From: Grammothele lineata
Taxonomy: Eukaryota > Basidiomycota > Agaricomycetes > Polyporales > Polyporaceae
Assembly: GCA_002150815.3 (NCBI GenBank)
Contig: NDFF03000114.1
Coordinates: 62,001 to 126,000 of the forward strand
DNA length: 64,000 nt
Direction of reading: 5' to 3'
The notes under the pieces were generated by a model. That model ran no database searches. It was not told where the DNA came from and saw nothing but the letters and a program-made list of their open reading frames with translations. The position numbers and the translations under genes were made by a program. The first letter of the stretch is position 1. Each line of letters opens with the position of its first letter. This document shows positions 45,749-58,148 of this stretch, in pieces.

Positions 45749-47821
45749 ATGGAAGACGCGCCCCCACGGTACGCCCGCGCCTCCTCTCGACGCCGCGACT
45801 CCACCGCCGCCGGTCCCGACTCGCCTGCAACGCCACGTCGCACACACACCGCTCCACCTCGACGGCTAGCCACCGAACACCTGCATCACCTCCTGAATTC
45901 CAAAGGCCGGCCGTGGCTGACGCTGAAGGTTATCAGCAATGCTCCGGCATCTAATTATCTCCCCTCGTTCTTCGAAGGCGACGCCATCCGCGGCTCCGTG
46001 ACGCTCGACCTGGACAAGGCGGATGCCATCAGGTCCATATCCGTGCAGGTACCTCTACGCCCTCCTCCGCCGGTCCATGCTACACGCTCGGCGGTCCTTG
46101 AGGACTCAATCTCCCGCGGAGTCCGCAGGTGTTTGGTCTTTTGGACCAGTGCGTGCGCCCGGCATAATAACGAAGTTCGCTAACTCGCGGGCTTCCGTCC
46201 CCGACAGGTCGTCGGCCAGATGACCTCCTCGGTCACAGAAGTCATGAACTTTGTGCAAGTATCGGAAACCCTTTGGAATGCGGCCTCCAACTCGCCGTCC
46301 TCAAGTTCCGCACATCCGAGCAACGAAGGCGGCGTCCGCCTCGTGGGTAACCACAGCTGGCCCTTCACGTTGAACCTACCAAACCAGTGTGAAATCAAGC
46401 CATCAAGCGGGCCGTCGCAGACATACCCCCTACCTGCGTCGTTCTCGGAGCGCATGGCACGCGTGCACATTCAATATCAGCTACTCGTTACCGTGCATCG
46501 AAGACGTTTCCGTGTCGACAGCACGTACGTGTTCCGAGTCCGTCCTCAACGCTCCCGCTCCTCTGCGCCATTCTTCGTCTCACTCTCCTGTTGCTAAACT
46601 AGGCTGGGTACTGTCGTCGGTTACACCCCTATCGTCCGCCCGAGTGCACCCTCCATCCCTCGGCAGATCGCCTACCTTGAGAACACACCGATCCCCGGAC
46701 CCGACCAGGACCCCGGTGGTTGGAAATGTCTCGAGCCGTTGCGCGTGCAAGGCTCGGTGTTCTCAACGCGCGCTGTCGACGCCACCTGCACGGTGCGTAC
46801 GCGCTCTCCAAGTCGCGTGCCTCGCCGCTCCATATTCTGACATCCATCATGCACGTCACTGTCCCGCATCCATGCTCGCGACCGACGACGTTCGCCTCCG
46901 CTCCCTCCCGCGACCCTCGCTGCACGCCATGCTCGGCACTCGGCATCCCGCCCATCCCGCCTGGACACAGCTCGCGCTCGCGCAACCCGTACGTGCGTCC
47001 CCTTCGCTCGATTCCCTGCCGCGATCGTCTGCGCCGTGACAGGATCCGCCCCCCTCATTTTCCCTCTCCGGAATCGTGCTCACACGTCTCTTACAGCTCT
47101 GCTACACGCGCGGGAGCGCAATACCCTGTACACTGACCGTCGAGACCACGGATCCCCAAGCACTCGACCTCCTCTCCGCACCACGCGCGCCGTCAGTACG
47201 CCTCATCCGGCGCCTTGTCAGTGGAGAGACGACGTTGTCGCGGGGTCGCGGGGTAGGCATCCATGGCATCGAGTACGAGCACGCCGAGCAGGAGGTCGCC
47301 ACCGCCGCCTGGTGGCCCGCGGAGGTCAGGGACGGCGCCGGCAGTAGGGCTACCGGCCGCGCGCCCGCGGGTCGCCGGGTGCTGCATGGGGAGATCCCCC
47401 TTCCGCCCAGGCTCAAACCGAGCAGCCGCCTCGGCCACTTCGAGCTCTCGGTGCGTGTCCCGCGATCCCTCGCCCGCCCGCGCGCCCGTCGCTGAATAGT
47501 AGTGAACGTGATCATCTCGGCTCCCGCTCTCGCCGCCCGCCACCGCCACCGCTACCCGCCACTACCGCTGGCACGACCCGCCGCCGCCTTCGTCGTCATC
47601 GCGTGTGCACGCGCGCGCTCGCGCAGTACGTCGTGGCGCTCTTCCCGTTCAAGGCCGCCGCGTTCCAACCGGACGGAGCGCCCGACGGCATGCTACAGCA
47701 AGAGCCCGTCGTCGTGTGCACGGCGCACGCGCCGGGCCCGAGACCGCGTGTATACTCGCCGCCAGGGTACGACGACGCGAGCTCTGCGGGGCAGTCGAGC
47801 GAGTTCCGCCTCTTCCGCTGA
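45749..47821 (+). CDS. Alpha-arrestin-like protein with two PPxY motifs
   Basis: Alpha-arrestins recruit Rsp5/NEDD4-type ubiquitin ligases to plasma-membrane transporters and so drive their endocytosis. Six exons: 45749-46048, 46208-46524, 46603-46792, 46971-46988, 47097-47450 and 47627-47821. The N-terminal arrestin sheet shows SNAPASNYLPSFFEGDAIRG and VTLDLDKADAIRSISVQVVG; then SWPFTLNLP, RVHIQYQLLVTVHR, TVVGYTPIVRPS. The C-terminal sheet starts LALAQPLCYTRGSAIPCTL and ends GHFELSYVVALFPFKAAAF. PPRY stands five residues from the start and PPGY near the end; both fit the PPxY pattern bound by WW domains. Exon 4 is an 18-nt microexon coding LALAQP. The start is the ATG placed just before the first PPxY; the frame is open further upstream. 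Confidence 0.85.
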
Positions 47822-49646
47822 ACGCCGCGACCGAGCGCGCGCGTTGCGCGGCGTGGGGCCCGCATTGCGGCGACAGTAGCGCCCAAACGCGCGCCTATAA
47901 TCCACTGGCAGCCGCCTTGCGTGCGGCCGGTCAAGGAAGAGACAGGGCTCGGTTCTCGGGGCGCCGGTTACTTGGACACGTTGCCGTGGGATGTTGGTCG
48001 AAGGGAGTAATGTCTCGCGTTGGATTAGCTGCGAGACGGCGCTTTAGTAGCTTCCGTCACGGGTCCGTACCCTGCAGGAGGCTGACCTCGCTTTCATGTA
48101 TCATTTCAACGAGGTGCTATGTGACCTCCCTGTACAATTCGCAGTGGGTCTCAAATCTCCGTCCGAATTCGCACTGTGGCCGTGCTCACCGAAAACATAT
48201 CCAGCAGTTTCACGCCACTCGCAGCTGATAGACACAGGAATAGTGGATTCATACAATCCCGTCGCAGCAACTCGTAAAATCGCTTAGTATCCACTCGAAT
48301 GCTCGCATGAAACAGCGCACAAACACTCTAATGCCACGAGGTGTTGCCTCATCATCCGGCTCGACGTGCGACTATAGACGGCCGCGCTTACGCGTTCTGT
48401 CAGACGGTCACTGGACCTGTACTACCCTGAATTCCTCTGAAGCTTTACACGCGCAATTCGCAGTTAGTCCTGACAACAGCCGTCACAGCCGTCGCCCACA
48501 GTACGACGTTTCGCTCGCTTGAGCTGGTGCAATAGATGGCCAGGCTCCAATGCTCGGACCAGGAGTACCCGTGATGTCTAAAGCCTCAAGGCTCAATGCG
48601 CGGTCATGGGCGGTGCCTCGCAGCGCTGGTGCAACAGCTCGCATTCTCACTCCGCGAGAGAACCGCGTCATACCGAGGGCGTGCTCTTGAGCGCATCATG
48701 CCAGACAACTCCGGGCGATCGAGAACCTCCCAGGGCTGTCCCTCGAAACCCGTCTTCTTCAAACCTTCGTAAAGATGGAAAGCTAAACTCGGCCCAGGGC
48801 GTTCCTCGAGAGCCTGGCCGTTCACTGGCCGAGTGCTCCTAAAGTTACCGGAGGTATCGGGTTATTGACTGGTTCTAGCGTGCTCTTAGTTCCAGCGGCG
48901 TACCTGCCCTCGGCTCGGCCTGCGACCACGCCCCAACCAGCCCTTCGGTGGGCGCCCATTTCGGGGGCCAGCAAAATTCTCTTTGCAGCCTGTAATATGA
49001 GTACGGTTGACGCGTAGGAACGTGTCTGTCTCACGTCGCCCCGTGCAGAGACCGGATTCGCCTTCGCTCGGTCCCGCTTTCGCGCCCCGCGGGGCCCGGT
49101 CCCTATGTTCCCAGCATGACGCGCCGCTGCGGTCGTGGTAATCAATCCCTCTGCCCGATATACCTTACTCTGAAGACATGCTGAGGCTCGCGTGACGGAG
49201 CCCCCACGAATGTCATATGGTACAGGAAGGGTCGTGGATGCGCCTGTGTTAGGCGTATCGCTGACCGCTGTCGTGACGCTCATACAGATTCAGTTTGCTT
49301 GCTTCTAATTGCTCCTTCCGTTTTTGCAAACCCCAGTGATTACACGGCGTCTTCGACCGGAGCACAGGGTTCTTGGGACGGGAGTAAACATGTATATAAA
49401 CTGGGCAATATGGTTGGACTGGACCCATCTCACCTCAAATCCACTCATCTCTCCTACTCTGTATCATACGCTAGTCAACTACACTCCCTCAGTGCCTTTA
49501 CCACATTAATCCACTTCCCCAATGAGCTCTCAGCAGGCAAGCTAAACGCTCCACTCACTAAATACCGAGCGGTCGTACTGATACCACCCCAGGCCAACAC
49601 TAGCAGCAGTCAGCAACAGCAAGACTCTGACGATGACGTCTTCAAC
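47822..49646. other. Long region without a supported gene, ending in a promoter
   Basis: Open frames on the minus strand (48822-49283 and 48604-48825) are unrecognised. A clear TATA box (TATATAAA, 49393-49400) stands about 250 nt before the Zn2Cys6 start codon. A short out-of-frame upstream ATG occurs near 49521 in the leader. Confidence 0.45.
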
Positions 49647-49919
49647 ATGCCCCGTACGCCGCGTCGTACTCCCATGGCGTGCCAATTTTGCAGAGGTATA
49701 TTGCTGCCGTGCCTTGCTGCGTTGAACCACCATTGACGCCAGATGTTTCGTGGCGCAACAGGACGCAAGCTCAAATGTGACGGGCGTTCGACGTGCCAGA
49801 ATTGTCAGCGCAGAGGAATTGCGTGCACTTACGTGCCCGTGTGAGTACCTCCGACTCCGATGTTGCGCGTCCAAATCGGGGCACACCTGACTCGTTTGCT
49901 TGCGCTCAGCCCGAAGTAG
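49647..49919 (+). CDS. Stand-alone Zn2Cys6 zinc-cluster mini-protein
   Basis: Three exons (49647-49695, 49762-49840, 49910-49919) encode 45 residues that are little more than one fungal binuclear zinc cluster. The cysteines fit C-x2-C-x6-C-x5-C-x2-C-x6-C: CQFCRGRKLKC, then CQNC and a last Cys in RRGIACTYVPV; it stops two residues later with PK. The basic patch between the second and third Cys (RGRKLK) is the DNA-contacting part in Gal4-type factors. No dimerisation helix, linker or activation domain follows in the predicted frame. If the last intron were retained or an alternative acceptor used, the protein could be longer, but downstream codons are not gene-like. The frame is open upstream of the ATG as well, so a longer N-terminus is possible. 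Confidence 0.7.
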
Positions 49920-50118
49920 GCTTGCCTTGCCTCTGTAATCCTGTCTGCGATCCGGTCCATCGGAGTCCGTCAGCCACATAATTTATAGTAGTATAAACGA
50001 ATAATCGCACTAGTTGACATTCCCTTATATACTCCTAATCCGATATGTTCTTCTCTCAGAACCACGCCACAACACTCTCGCGTGCGCCACGGGATACCTC
50101 CCCACCCTCGGCAAGATC

Positions 50119-53100
50119 TCACCCGATGAAGTATCGCAAGAAGTTCCTTCGTCCGATAACAGAGACGGGCATCGGGGAGGTTAAATCGTCGCGGAAGAGG
50201 ATGGGTGTGAAGATGGCGACTAGCCGGTCGTCAGTATAGTACGCGCGCGCGGGGAGCAAAGATCCCCCGAAAGATCTCGTCACCGGAGGACACGGCCCAC
50301 TTACCAAGCTGCTCGACGCTTCCCTTGTACGCTTCTTGCTGACCAATGAAGTGCAGGAACGCCGTGAGAGAGATCCACACCTAGAAGCAGGACGAGAAAA
50401 GTGAGTGCCGAGATCCGCTAGCGCGAGAGTATGATGTACGCACATTTACGTTGACCACTGGGAGTTGGTCCAGTAGCTGGAGCCGAAGATTCCAAAGTGA
50501 GTACAACCCTCGGTTCCGCGAGGGAGATCCGTTTACCTCGAACGCCTCATCTCGGTTAGCCGTCTCTGCGCACTTGGCATGCAAGGAGGCGGGAACGATG
50601 GACTCTGTCAACGAATCGAGGAGCTGCAGAAGCGTGTCCGCGAACGCGCGCGCGGCCTCCGGCCCGCCATCGGTCCCATCTATGTTGAACTCCTCGCCCG
50701 TATCCAAGCACTACGGGAGGCTAGGTCAGTACCATATACAGAAACCGGTGTGAGAATGCCGGACCTCTCGTATGTTCCGCACGAGCTCTTCATCACCTTT
50801 CGTCGTGAATAGTCCCTCCTAGAGCCGAACACATTGCATGAGTACGTGCGCCGGCGTCAATGGTGGGCCTCGATCGGCGCGCCTACCGTCTCCGTCGCAT
50901 TACACATGAGCCAGTTGACCAGTCTCATGATCTCGCGGGGCGCGTTGACACCACGCTCCTCCGACAGGATATCGCCCGGACTTTCCAGAGAGCGCACGGA
51001 CCCAGGGAGGCGGACGAGCCACCCAATGCTCGTCGCGAAACACGTCCGTTCTACATCCGCGAGAGATCAGTGTCGCAGGACGGCGCGGTCAGGCGTGGGG
51101 AGACACCGCACCGTATTCTCCGGAGATGGCGATGAAGTGGTCGCGGCCATGTGCCGTATGGAGCACGAGCGTGTCCTCGAGGCGCGTCTGGCCTAGATTA
51201 AGCTGCGACGCGAGGTCGTTGTCGACATGCGCGGTCAGGACCACTTCGACCGTCTGACCCGGAAGCACGACTCCCTAGGGGCGGCGCAGTCAGTGGATTT
51301 CGGAAGTTCAGAGCACCCGAGACACAAAAGCGGCACTAACCGTCATAGGGTCGATACGCAGCCAGGGTGGACCTTGCGCTATGATTAACTACTGCCCTTA
51401 GAGACACTGCCGCACTAAATCCTTACATACGGGCGCAGCAGGGCTCTGTCCAACAAAACGGAAGGAACAAGCGACCTGAGGAAGGTCCGACGATGATCGC
51501 ACCGGGGGACGTCGAGATCAAAGATTTACCAAACACTCACCTTGCCGACGTTCTGGATCTCCAACGTGCGCGTCACTGCCACCTTGTACCTGACAAATGC
51601 ATTTTTTCAATCATGCCATTCTCGCTTGGCAGGCTGGACAGAAGCATCAATACGCACGAAAGTTTAGAGAAGTCCACATTCGTGGACGTGACTCGGATGC
51701 GCGGGCGCTCGTCTGTGTATTCGATGCCGGAGACGTCGCGCCAGATGCGCTGGACGAACGCCTCGTACTCTGACACGCCGACCACAGGCACCTAGAAGGA
51801 AGGATGGCATGAGCTGAAGCCCACAGGCGTCAAAGGCGGGCGACGTCATGCCGTAGTCGGCCTGCTCCCCGTCCGACACGCCCGGACAACGTGCGGCTCC
51901 CGAATGCAACGCACCTCCAGTTCAAACTCAGCGGAGACGGGCCGGTGGTCGCTCATGGTGACCTTCGGATGGCTCGAATACGACGTCTGCGTCACAGACA
52001 CGGCGCCAGACCCCATCAGGTGCAATATTCGGTCCGTCCAGGCAGGCTTGCGTCTGCGGTGCGCGGAGTTAGGAGACCACACGGGACTTGGAGGGCGTAA
52101 CGCCGCGGAGATTGGGGGTGGCTTACTTGATGTCGTAGCCGAGCCCGTCGCTCGCTACGCCCGAGCTGAACCTGTATGATCTAAGGGGCGGAGAGACCGC
52201 GAGTCAGCGCACACGTCCGTCAACGCCGCGAGACGAGAGGCGATACGCACGGCAGATGGGTGATCGGACGCTCGTCGAACTCTTCAAACGCTTTGTTGGT
52301 CCGCATCGCGTACGCGAGCTACAAGGATGGAGCAGCCAGCAGAGCGCGCGTCAGCATTCATTCGCAGGCGCGCACTGACGTAACTCCAGGACCTGATCAA
52401 ACCTCCGCAAGAGCTTCACATTCTCCTCCCTCAGCTGCTCGTCGCCTAGCAAGCTCCGGACGTCGGCGTCCGGGAGCATCAGCCGGTAGTTCAAGTCTGA
52501 AATGTTCCAACGGAGTCAGAGGGGTCTTGTCGAGAGTCGAGAAGCAGATGCGAGCGGAAAACATACCACCCTAGACCGCACCGATCAGCCCCACGGACCA
52601 AGCCGTCATCGTCAGCGAAAACTCTCGTGTGCGTCTCGCCCAAGGGGGGGGACGGCGTGGCGTCCGCGCACGCGAGATAAGCTCACCATCCAGAAGAGCG
52701 CGTCCGTTTCAAATATCGTAAGCGGCACCGGCGCGGGCGTGTACCAGCTCCCGGAGGGGGGCGAGCCGTCCTCGGGCGCGGTCGCGGCGGAGTCGAAGAA
52801 GAGCCGCCGCGAGAGGTCGTGGAAGTCCGCGTTGCGCTTGTCGAACATCTCGTCGAACGCGGCGAGGTGCGAGTTGACGAAGGTGAGGGCGATTGGCTTG
52901 CGCTCTTCGCCATCGTGTGCCTCGGGCGACGTCGGGGAGGGTGTGAACAGGAGCCGCGCCCCAGTCGCACCCTTGTTGCCCTGCGTGTACATGTGGGGTG
53001 AGGACGCGTGCACGGCAATAGCGCTAACATAGCACCACGGAAGAGCGCACCATGATGCCCATAATGCCAGCGCCGACGGAGGCCATGCGGACGTCGCTGA

Positions 53101-54396
53101 TGTTCGCCCTGAGCCGCCTCTTCGCGATGATGACTAACAGCATCCCGACGAGCTGCTTCGAGGCGAGCTAAGCGGTGCAGCCGACAAATGTGTGAGCAGG
53201 GTCGGGGGGCGAAACAGTACCGCCACACGGCAATGAACTAGGGTGCTGCGCACCTTTTCGTATAGCACGGCCTTCTCTCCTAACCCCGCGAACACCGCGG
53301 TGCACCACGCGTCCTCGCGGACCGTCTTGGTAGAATACAGCAGAGCCTCCGTGGAAAGGTCTAGCTCCTGGAACCCGAGCACGAGCAGGTCCGGGTCCTC
53401 AGGGTCCTCGGGTACACGTTGTTGGAAAATCGGGACCGCCGTCTCCTCCGATTCCCCGTCTAACGAGATGTTGTGGAATGTCGCCTTGTCCGATGGGCTA
53501 GATAGTGACTGTGTGTCCGCGGACGCCGCATCCGAGTCTTTGCCTTTCTCAGCGGGTTCTGGGTCGCAATATCAGCATTGGCCGCATGAAACGCTAGCGA
53601 GGGCGATGGCTTCACGGACCTGGAGGCATCTCGAGGGGGCTCCGCACGATGTCGTCTGGGTCCATCGGAGACAACTCCTTCATCGGTGGTATCAACTTCG
53701 GCGCCGGCCGCTCGACGTGGCCCCGAACCCAGGTAGAAAGATCTTGCGACGGAAACTGCCCGTTGACATTGAACGTTCCGACACGGACTCTATATTGAGG
53801 TTAGTGAATAGTTCGCGGGATAGAAGCACTACCCATCAAACTCTGCGCACCTGAGGACGGCCTTGTGCTCGCTCTGCGACAGCACTTCATCCTGCACCTT
53901 GCGCCTCATCCAGTCTTCACGAATGATCTCCACGTCGGCGATATCGTTCCCGGGTTGCCCAGCGCTCGCGGGGGGAAGGCGGTCATGAACAGGCTTCTTG
54001 AGCTTCCGCAAATCAGTAGGTATCGGCGTTACTGGAAAATCTCGGTGACTTCTATACTCGACAACAAATGGACGCGATAGAAAACCTACGGAGTGGAGGA
54101 ATGACATGCTTCGCGACGTAGGGCGTGACCCAAGCGAACGGCTCAAAGTCGAACTCGTCGCCCATTTGCGCCGCTCGAAGCCGGGGAGGCGGTTAAGACA
54201 GGCATGCATGCAGAAGAGCGCAAATACTACACCTACCCACCGCCTCTTTTAGGCGCTTGCACTCGTCGAGGAGACGCCGGAGTCCTTGGGTATCATCGGT
54301 TTGGAGGGTAATAGACGGAAACGGGGTATCTTCTCCAGGGCTGATCGTTACGGTTATTTCTGCGAGAGGAGAGCTCAGTTCATCTGCATTGGCCAT
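50119..54396 (-). CDS. Inositol polyphosphate 5-phosphatase of the OCRL/INPP5B type with RhoGAP-like domain
   Basis: This enzyme removes the 5-phosphate from PI(4,5)P2 and related lipids on endosomes, Golgi and plasma membrane. Many exons from MANADELSSPLAEITVTISP (54396) to RRNFLRYFIG (50119). After a first segment (MGDEFDFEPFAWVTPYVAKH) the catalytic domain shows all classic blocks: GTFNVNGQFPSQDL, LGFQELDLSTEAL, IMGNKGATGARL, TFVNSHLAAFDEMFDKRN, WMGDLNYRLMLPD, KPAWTDRILHLMGSG and VTMSDHRPVSAEFELEV. An ASH-like beta domain should follow (EAFVQRIWRDVSG, TSTNVDFSKL). The C-terminus looks like the RhoGAP-like module: CLDTGEEFNIDG, FADTLLQLLDSLTESIVPAS, AKCAE. The OCRL RhoGAP is generally inactive and binds Rho-type GTPases. 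No transmembrane span is visible. Confidence 0.9.
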
Positions 54397-54533
54397 GGGA
54401 AGCAATCTAGATAGAAGATATGCAAATTGAGCTGAATATACGCAGTACGAATAAACCTCTCATGACCTGGACCGGATAGCGTCGATTCTGGCGTACAAGT
54501 GTGCCCTCAAGAAAGAGTCGGCTACTCGGAGGT

Positions 54534-55042
54534 CTAGCTCAATAAATTACGTCGTTCTGAGATTCGTCCGTACAGCCACCCATCCCATCCCATCCCCACC
54601 ACACCAAAGACAAACCTACGCACCTGTCTTCGCCGGCTGCGCGAGCAAGAAGCTCGTCCTCGTCGATGGCACGCCCAAATCGATCGTCGATTGTCGTTGA
54701 GGTTGTGACATGGATATCGAGAAGCCCCCAATGATAGGATACGCGTGCTCGACGGCGTATTCATCTGGGGTGGACTGCATACCGGACGGCTTCTGCGTGA
54801 GTACGAAGACGCTGCGGGAGCAGATTTTGGTCAGTATGTGTTCCTGCTACTTCTTTGGGACGACGGGCGGATCGAGGACGCGTATACAAGGCACGGGCAT
54901 TCCGCGAGTGTACATGGCAATGTCATTCCGCGACGTATGCAGGAGATGCATACAGCCCGAAGACTGGGGACCGGGAGGACGAATCGTCCCCGCTTCGCGT
55001 GAGACCGCGAAGGCCACTTCGAACCGTCGGAGAAACGCGCTG
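54534..55042 (-). CDS. 3' part of an unidentified multi-exon gene
   Basis: Three exons join in one frame with gene-like codon use: 55042-54851, 54811-54624 and 54556-54534. They read FLRRFEVAFAVSREAGTIRP, CMHLLHTSRNDIAMYTRGMP, VPCIRVLDPPVVPKNVFVLT, QKPSGMQSTPDEYAVEHAYP, IIGGFSISMSQPQRQST and a tail ending KTGERRNLLS. The intron between the first two is only 39 nt. The 5' part could not be traced: further coding-looking pieces lie up to about 55560 (for example GEIQLLTAPHLSLTPSIPIY around 55340-55435), and the coding block at 55562-55982 might be its beginning. I do not recognise the family. It lies head-to-tail with the 5-phosphatase gene, only 137 nt upstream of its start. Confidence 0.5.
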
Positions 55043-55561
55043 CTGCAGGGGCGTCGCGCGAACGCGGCAGGGTGCGCACCTCGAGGCGTGCGCGCCGATC
55101 CTCCCCTTTCAGCCCGAGAGCCAGACGAGCAGAACTATAACTCTCCCAGCCTCTTTGCTCAGGGGCACAAGGGGCGATCGCCGACAAGGTACGGCGCACG
55201 CCCGCCACCCCGCCCCTGCGCCGAAAGCTGGGCCACGACATGCACAGGTGCGTCTCGTCGCGCGGACTCCAAGCCCGCTTGAAGCCCGCGACGGCGACAG
55301 CTCTCCTTGGGGGAAGTAGATCGCGCGAACGAATGACTGCGCGGTCCACAGCCCCCCGTCCTACGCCCGTGCAGAATATATCGGAATGGAGGGAGTCAAG
55401 GATAGGTGCGGTGCAGTCAAGAGCTGGATCTCGCCGCTGCGGCAAGAAGATCCGGCCAAAACGACCGTGCGTCCGGCGAACGCCAGAAACCATAACAAAG
55501 ATAGTGACAGCTTGGAAGATGGCGCATGGGGTGAACTCAAAGCCTGTCGGAGCCCAGCATT

Positions 55562-55982
55562 CTAGCAGCGCTTGGGAGCGGCGACATATGTCACCTGTTG
55601 TAACGGCTCGCTCGACATACGCTTATAGCCCACAGAAGGCGGGTACGCGCCTTGCGCATACGAAATACCCTCGACCGCATGACCCGCCCTTCTCTCGCCT
55701 CCCCCCGACCATCCACTGTCGACTGTATGCATGCGCGAAGAAGAAGTCGGGCACTCACCATCCTTGCTCGTGCAGGCCGCTCGCGCTGAGGTGGGAGAAG
55801 ACGGCGAGGACCTTGCGGCGGAGGACGGGGGCCTCGTGGTCGGCGCCGGACCAGGTCTCGGACTCGACGTCGTCGCGCGGTGCGGCCTTGGCGTCGATGG
55901 CGACCTTGACATCCTCGGTCGCGCGGACGATGTCCTGCGCGACGTCCATGGGGTCCCTCGGAGCGGGTGCAGCGGCCGCCAT
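55562..55982 (-). CDS. Unidentified small protein or first exons of the adjacent gene
   Basis: Exon 55982-55759 has strong codon bias and reads MAAAAPAPRDPMDVAQDIVR, ATEDVKVAIDAKAAPRDDVE, HEAPVLRRKVLAVFSHLSAS, then GLHEQG. A 43-nt intron could join it to a second exon ending YVAAPKRC at 55562, giving about 126 residues. Alternatively the first exon belongs to the larger unidentified gene downstream. The first 70 residues look like an amphipathic helical segment; no known domain is seen. Confidence 0.4.
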
Positions 55983-56776
55983 GCTGGGGAGACCGGGGGG
56001 ATCACCTGGGCGGGTGGTGAGGCTCTCGCGGTCGGGCACGCGTTGCTTGCCGTCGAAGGATGGGATGCAGGATGCAGAAGCGCAGGTTCCAAGACGTCAA
56101 TAGAGCAGCAGCGAGCAGCAGGCGGCGGAGACGAAGCACGCGGTGTCCCGGGTCTCGCCACAGGCACGGGGCGTCGTCTGGGGGCTCGCGGCACTTGCCG
56201 AGACTGTGCTGCGAGATCACGAGGGCGAGATTCCCACGCTTCCCCGCATAGGTCATTGGTCTCGGGTCCATTCGATGTCACGATGACCTGCTCTCCGCAC
56301 GCGACCTCCATTGCCCCACCCGCTGACGACGTCTCTCCGCACCAACAAGAGACCATTGCGGTGCCAATCGCGACGCGAATGCTTCTATGTGCGCGGAGAC
56401 AATCGTTCTCTGGCGGGGATGGACCAGAGAACAAACGAGGAGGCGGGTTCTCGAACTGTCGAGGGACTAGAACGGACGGGAACCGCACCAGTGCACGGGT
56501 CCCGTCGTCGCGTCTGCGTGCTTCGAAAGCCCCAGAACGGGCCTCAGATGGGCGAGCTCCTCTTTCCGGCGGCAGATCACGCGAGCGGACGTTCTCGCGA
56601 ACTGTATGCCTGGTGGCGCAGCACGCCCGTATATAATCCCCCACCGCCCCTTTTCCCCAATATCCCCACCCGTCGCTCAACTCAATTCCTTTCCTCGCTC
56701 ACCCGCATATAGCTCCCTTTTACATCCTCTTCCTGTGTTACGACCAGACCAGACTCTCCTCTCCCTCCCGCCCATC
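55983..56776. promoter_or_regulatory. Divergent intergenic region
   Basis: Separates a minus-strand coding block from the plus-strand HNWG-motif gene. A TATA-like CCGTATATAAT lies near 56627-56637, about 140 nt before the plus-strand start. Nothing else recognised. Confidence 0.45.
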
Positions 56777-57328
56777 ATGACCCGCACCGCTCGCTCTGCC
56801 TACCCGTCCGCGCTCAACAAGGACCGCTCGGAGGCTAAGAACGGTATGGACAAGCGCATCCCAAAGAAGGGCGCAGGTCCCCACAACTGGGGCAGCCTGG
56901 AGGATGAACTTGAGCTCGAGAACGCCGCTCTCGACGACGAGCAGGCCGAGCTCGACGAAGTGGCCGGTACGTCCTCCCCCTCCTTTTGCATGACCCTTTC
57001 ATCACGCGACAATACTCATTCACGGCGCATATACTCAGGTGGCGTCTCCGTCAACAACGACGAGGTCAAGCGCCCCGCCCCCGAGCGCCGCAGCAGCTCC
57101 CTCACCACAGAGGAGCTCAAGGAGGCCGTCGAGATCCGCAAGAAGGCCCTCAAGTCGCCCGACGTCGACCTCGGCTCCATCGCGCGCACCGCCCCCGCCC
57201 TGTCGAGTTCCCCCGAGCGCTCTGTCCCCGTGGTCACTGATGCTGATGTGCGTCTGCTGCGGTATAGTTGCGGAGCTTCTTACTGACGATTTGTTTTGGA
57301 ATAGACCAACGCTTTGAAGTCTGCGTAA
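56777..57328 (+). CDS. Small hydrophilic protein with GxGPHNWGS motif, Stm1/HABP4-like
   Basis: Exons 56777-56966, 57039-57247 and 57305-57328 encode 140 residues. It begins MTRTARSAYPSALNKDRSEA, then KRIPKKGAGPHNWGSLEDEL, an acidic stretch (ELENAALDDEQAELDEVAGG), KRPAPERRSSSLTTEELKEA and ends TDADTNALKSA. The basic-Gly-HNWGS segment resembles the short motif found in Stm1/Oga1 and hyaluronan/mRNA-binding (HABP4) proteins, which bind ribosomes or RNA, but the protein is much shorter than those. The assignment is a resemblance only. Splice sites are canonical and frames match. No signal peptide or membrane span. Confidence 0.72.
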
Positions 57329-58148
57329 CTTATTGGGAATAGACGGACATACCAGACGTCGTCGTAATCATCAAGAAGCACTGCATGTATTATAGCTGTA
57401 CCACACACCTCACCTGAATCCACGTTGTTGTCGTTCTATCGGTCGTCATGAAACACGCGTTAGTCTCTTAGTCGCAGTCAGCGTCGAAAGGACTAGCTTT
57501 GTCGTCGAAGCATGCGCATCTGTGTAATATGACGGCAGAGCACTCCACTTCGACGTTTGTATCGATAGCGCGATCGACCCGAGTTTAAAGTTTGACCTTC
57601 CGAGTCTATTCCCAACCATTGTGCACCCCATCTAGGCGATCGCCATGGAGGACGCGTCCGATGCAGGGCGTGTCTGGCGTGCGTACTCGCCGGTCGTCCG
57701 GTATAGCTAGATCCCTCGAACTGTCGTTACAAGTTCATTGGTATCACGGAAAGTACGTCGTCAGCCCTACAACACCAGATATCACAATCAAGAACCACCC
57801 AGAACACGGCTCACGTTAAACAGCACTCCCCACGGTCCTCCGAACACGACAGGCACTCTAGGCTCTCGACCCGAGCCCACAGCGTTTGACGGCGCGTGAC
57901 CGGTTGACCGATCAGTCAACATATGCATAGCGTAGCACATATGACCCCGGTGGCCCAACAACGCGCGTGTGGGACGCGGGCGAAGAACGTCACGATGTGT
58001 ACCTAGACACGTGGCGTAGGTGTCTACGACCCCGACGTACGCATACGGGAAGAGGAGGGCAAGGCCGCTCCGCGTTCTCGCCAAATTTGAAGGGTCTTGT
58101 TTTGATGGGGACGTGCGGGTGCTCTCAGGCTGGGCTCTGCAGGGGCAT
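57329..58148. other. Intergenic region before the direct repeat
   Basis: No gene or motif recognised. Its right end meets direct repeat copy 1 abruptly. Confidence 0.5.

Noticed and set aside
48604..49283. Minus-strand open frames upstream of the Zn2Cys6 gene
   Set aside because: Low codon bias and no conserved pattern; they do not join into one protein.
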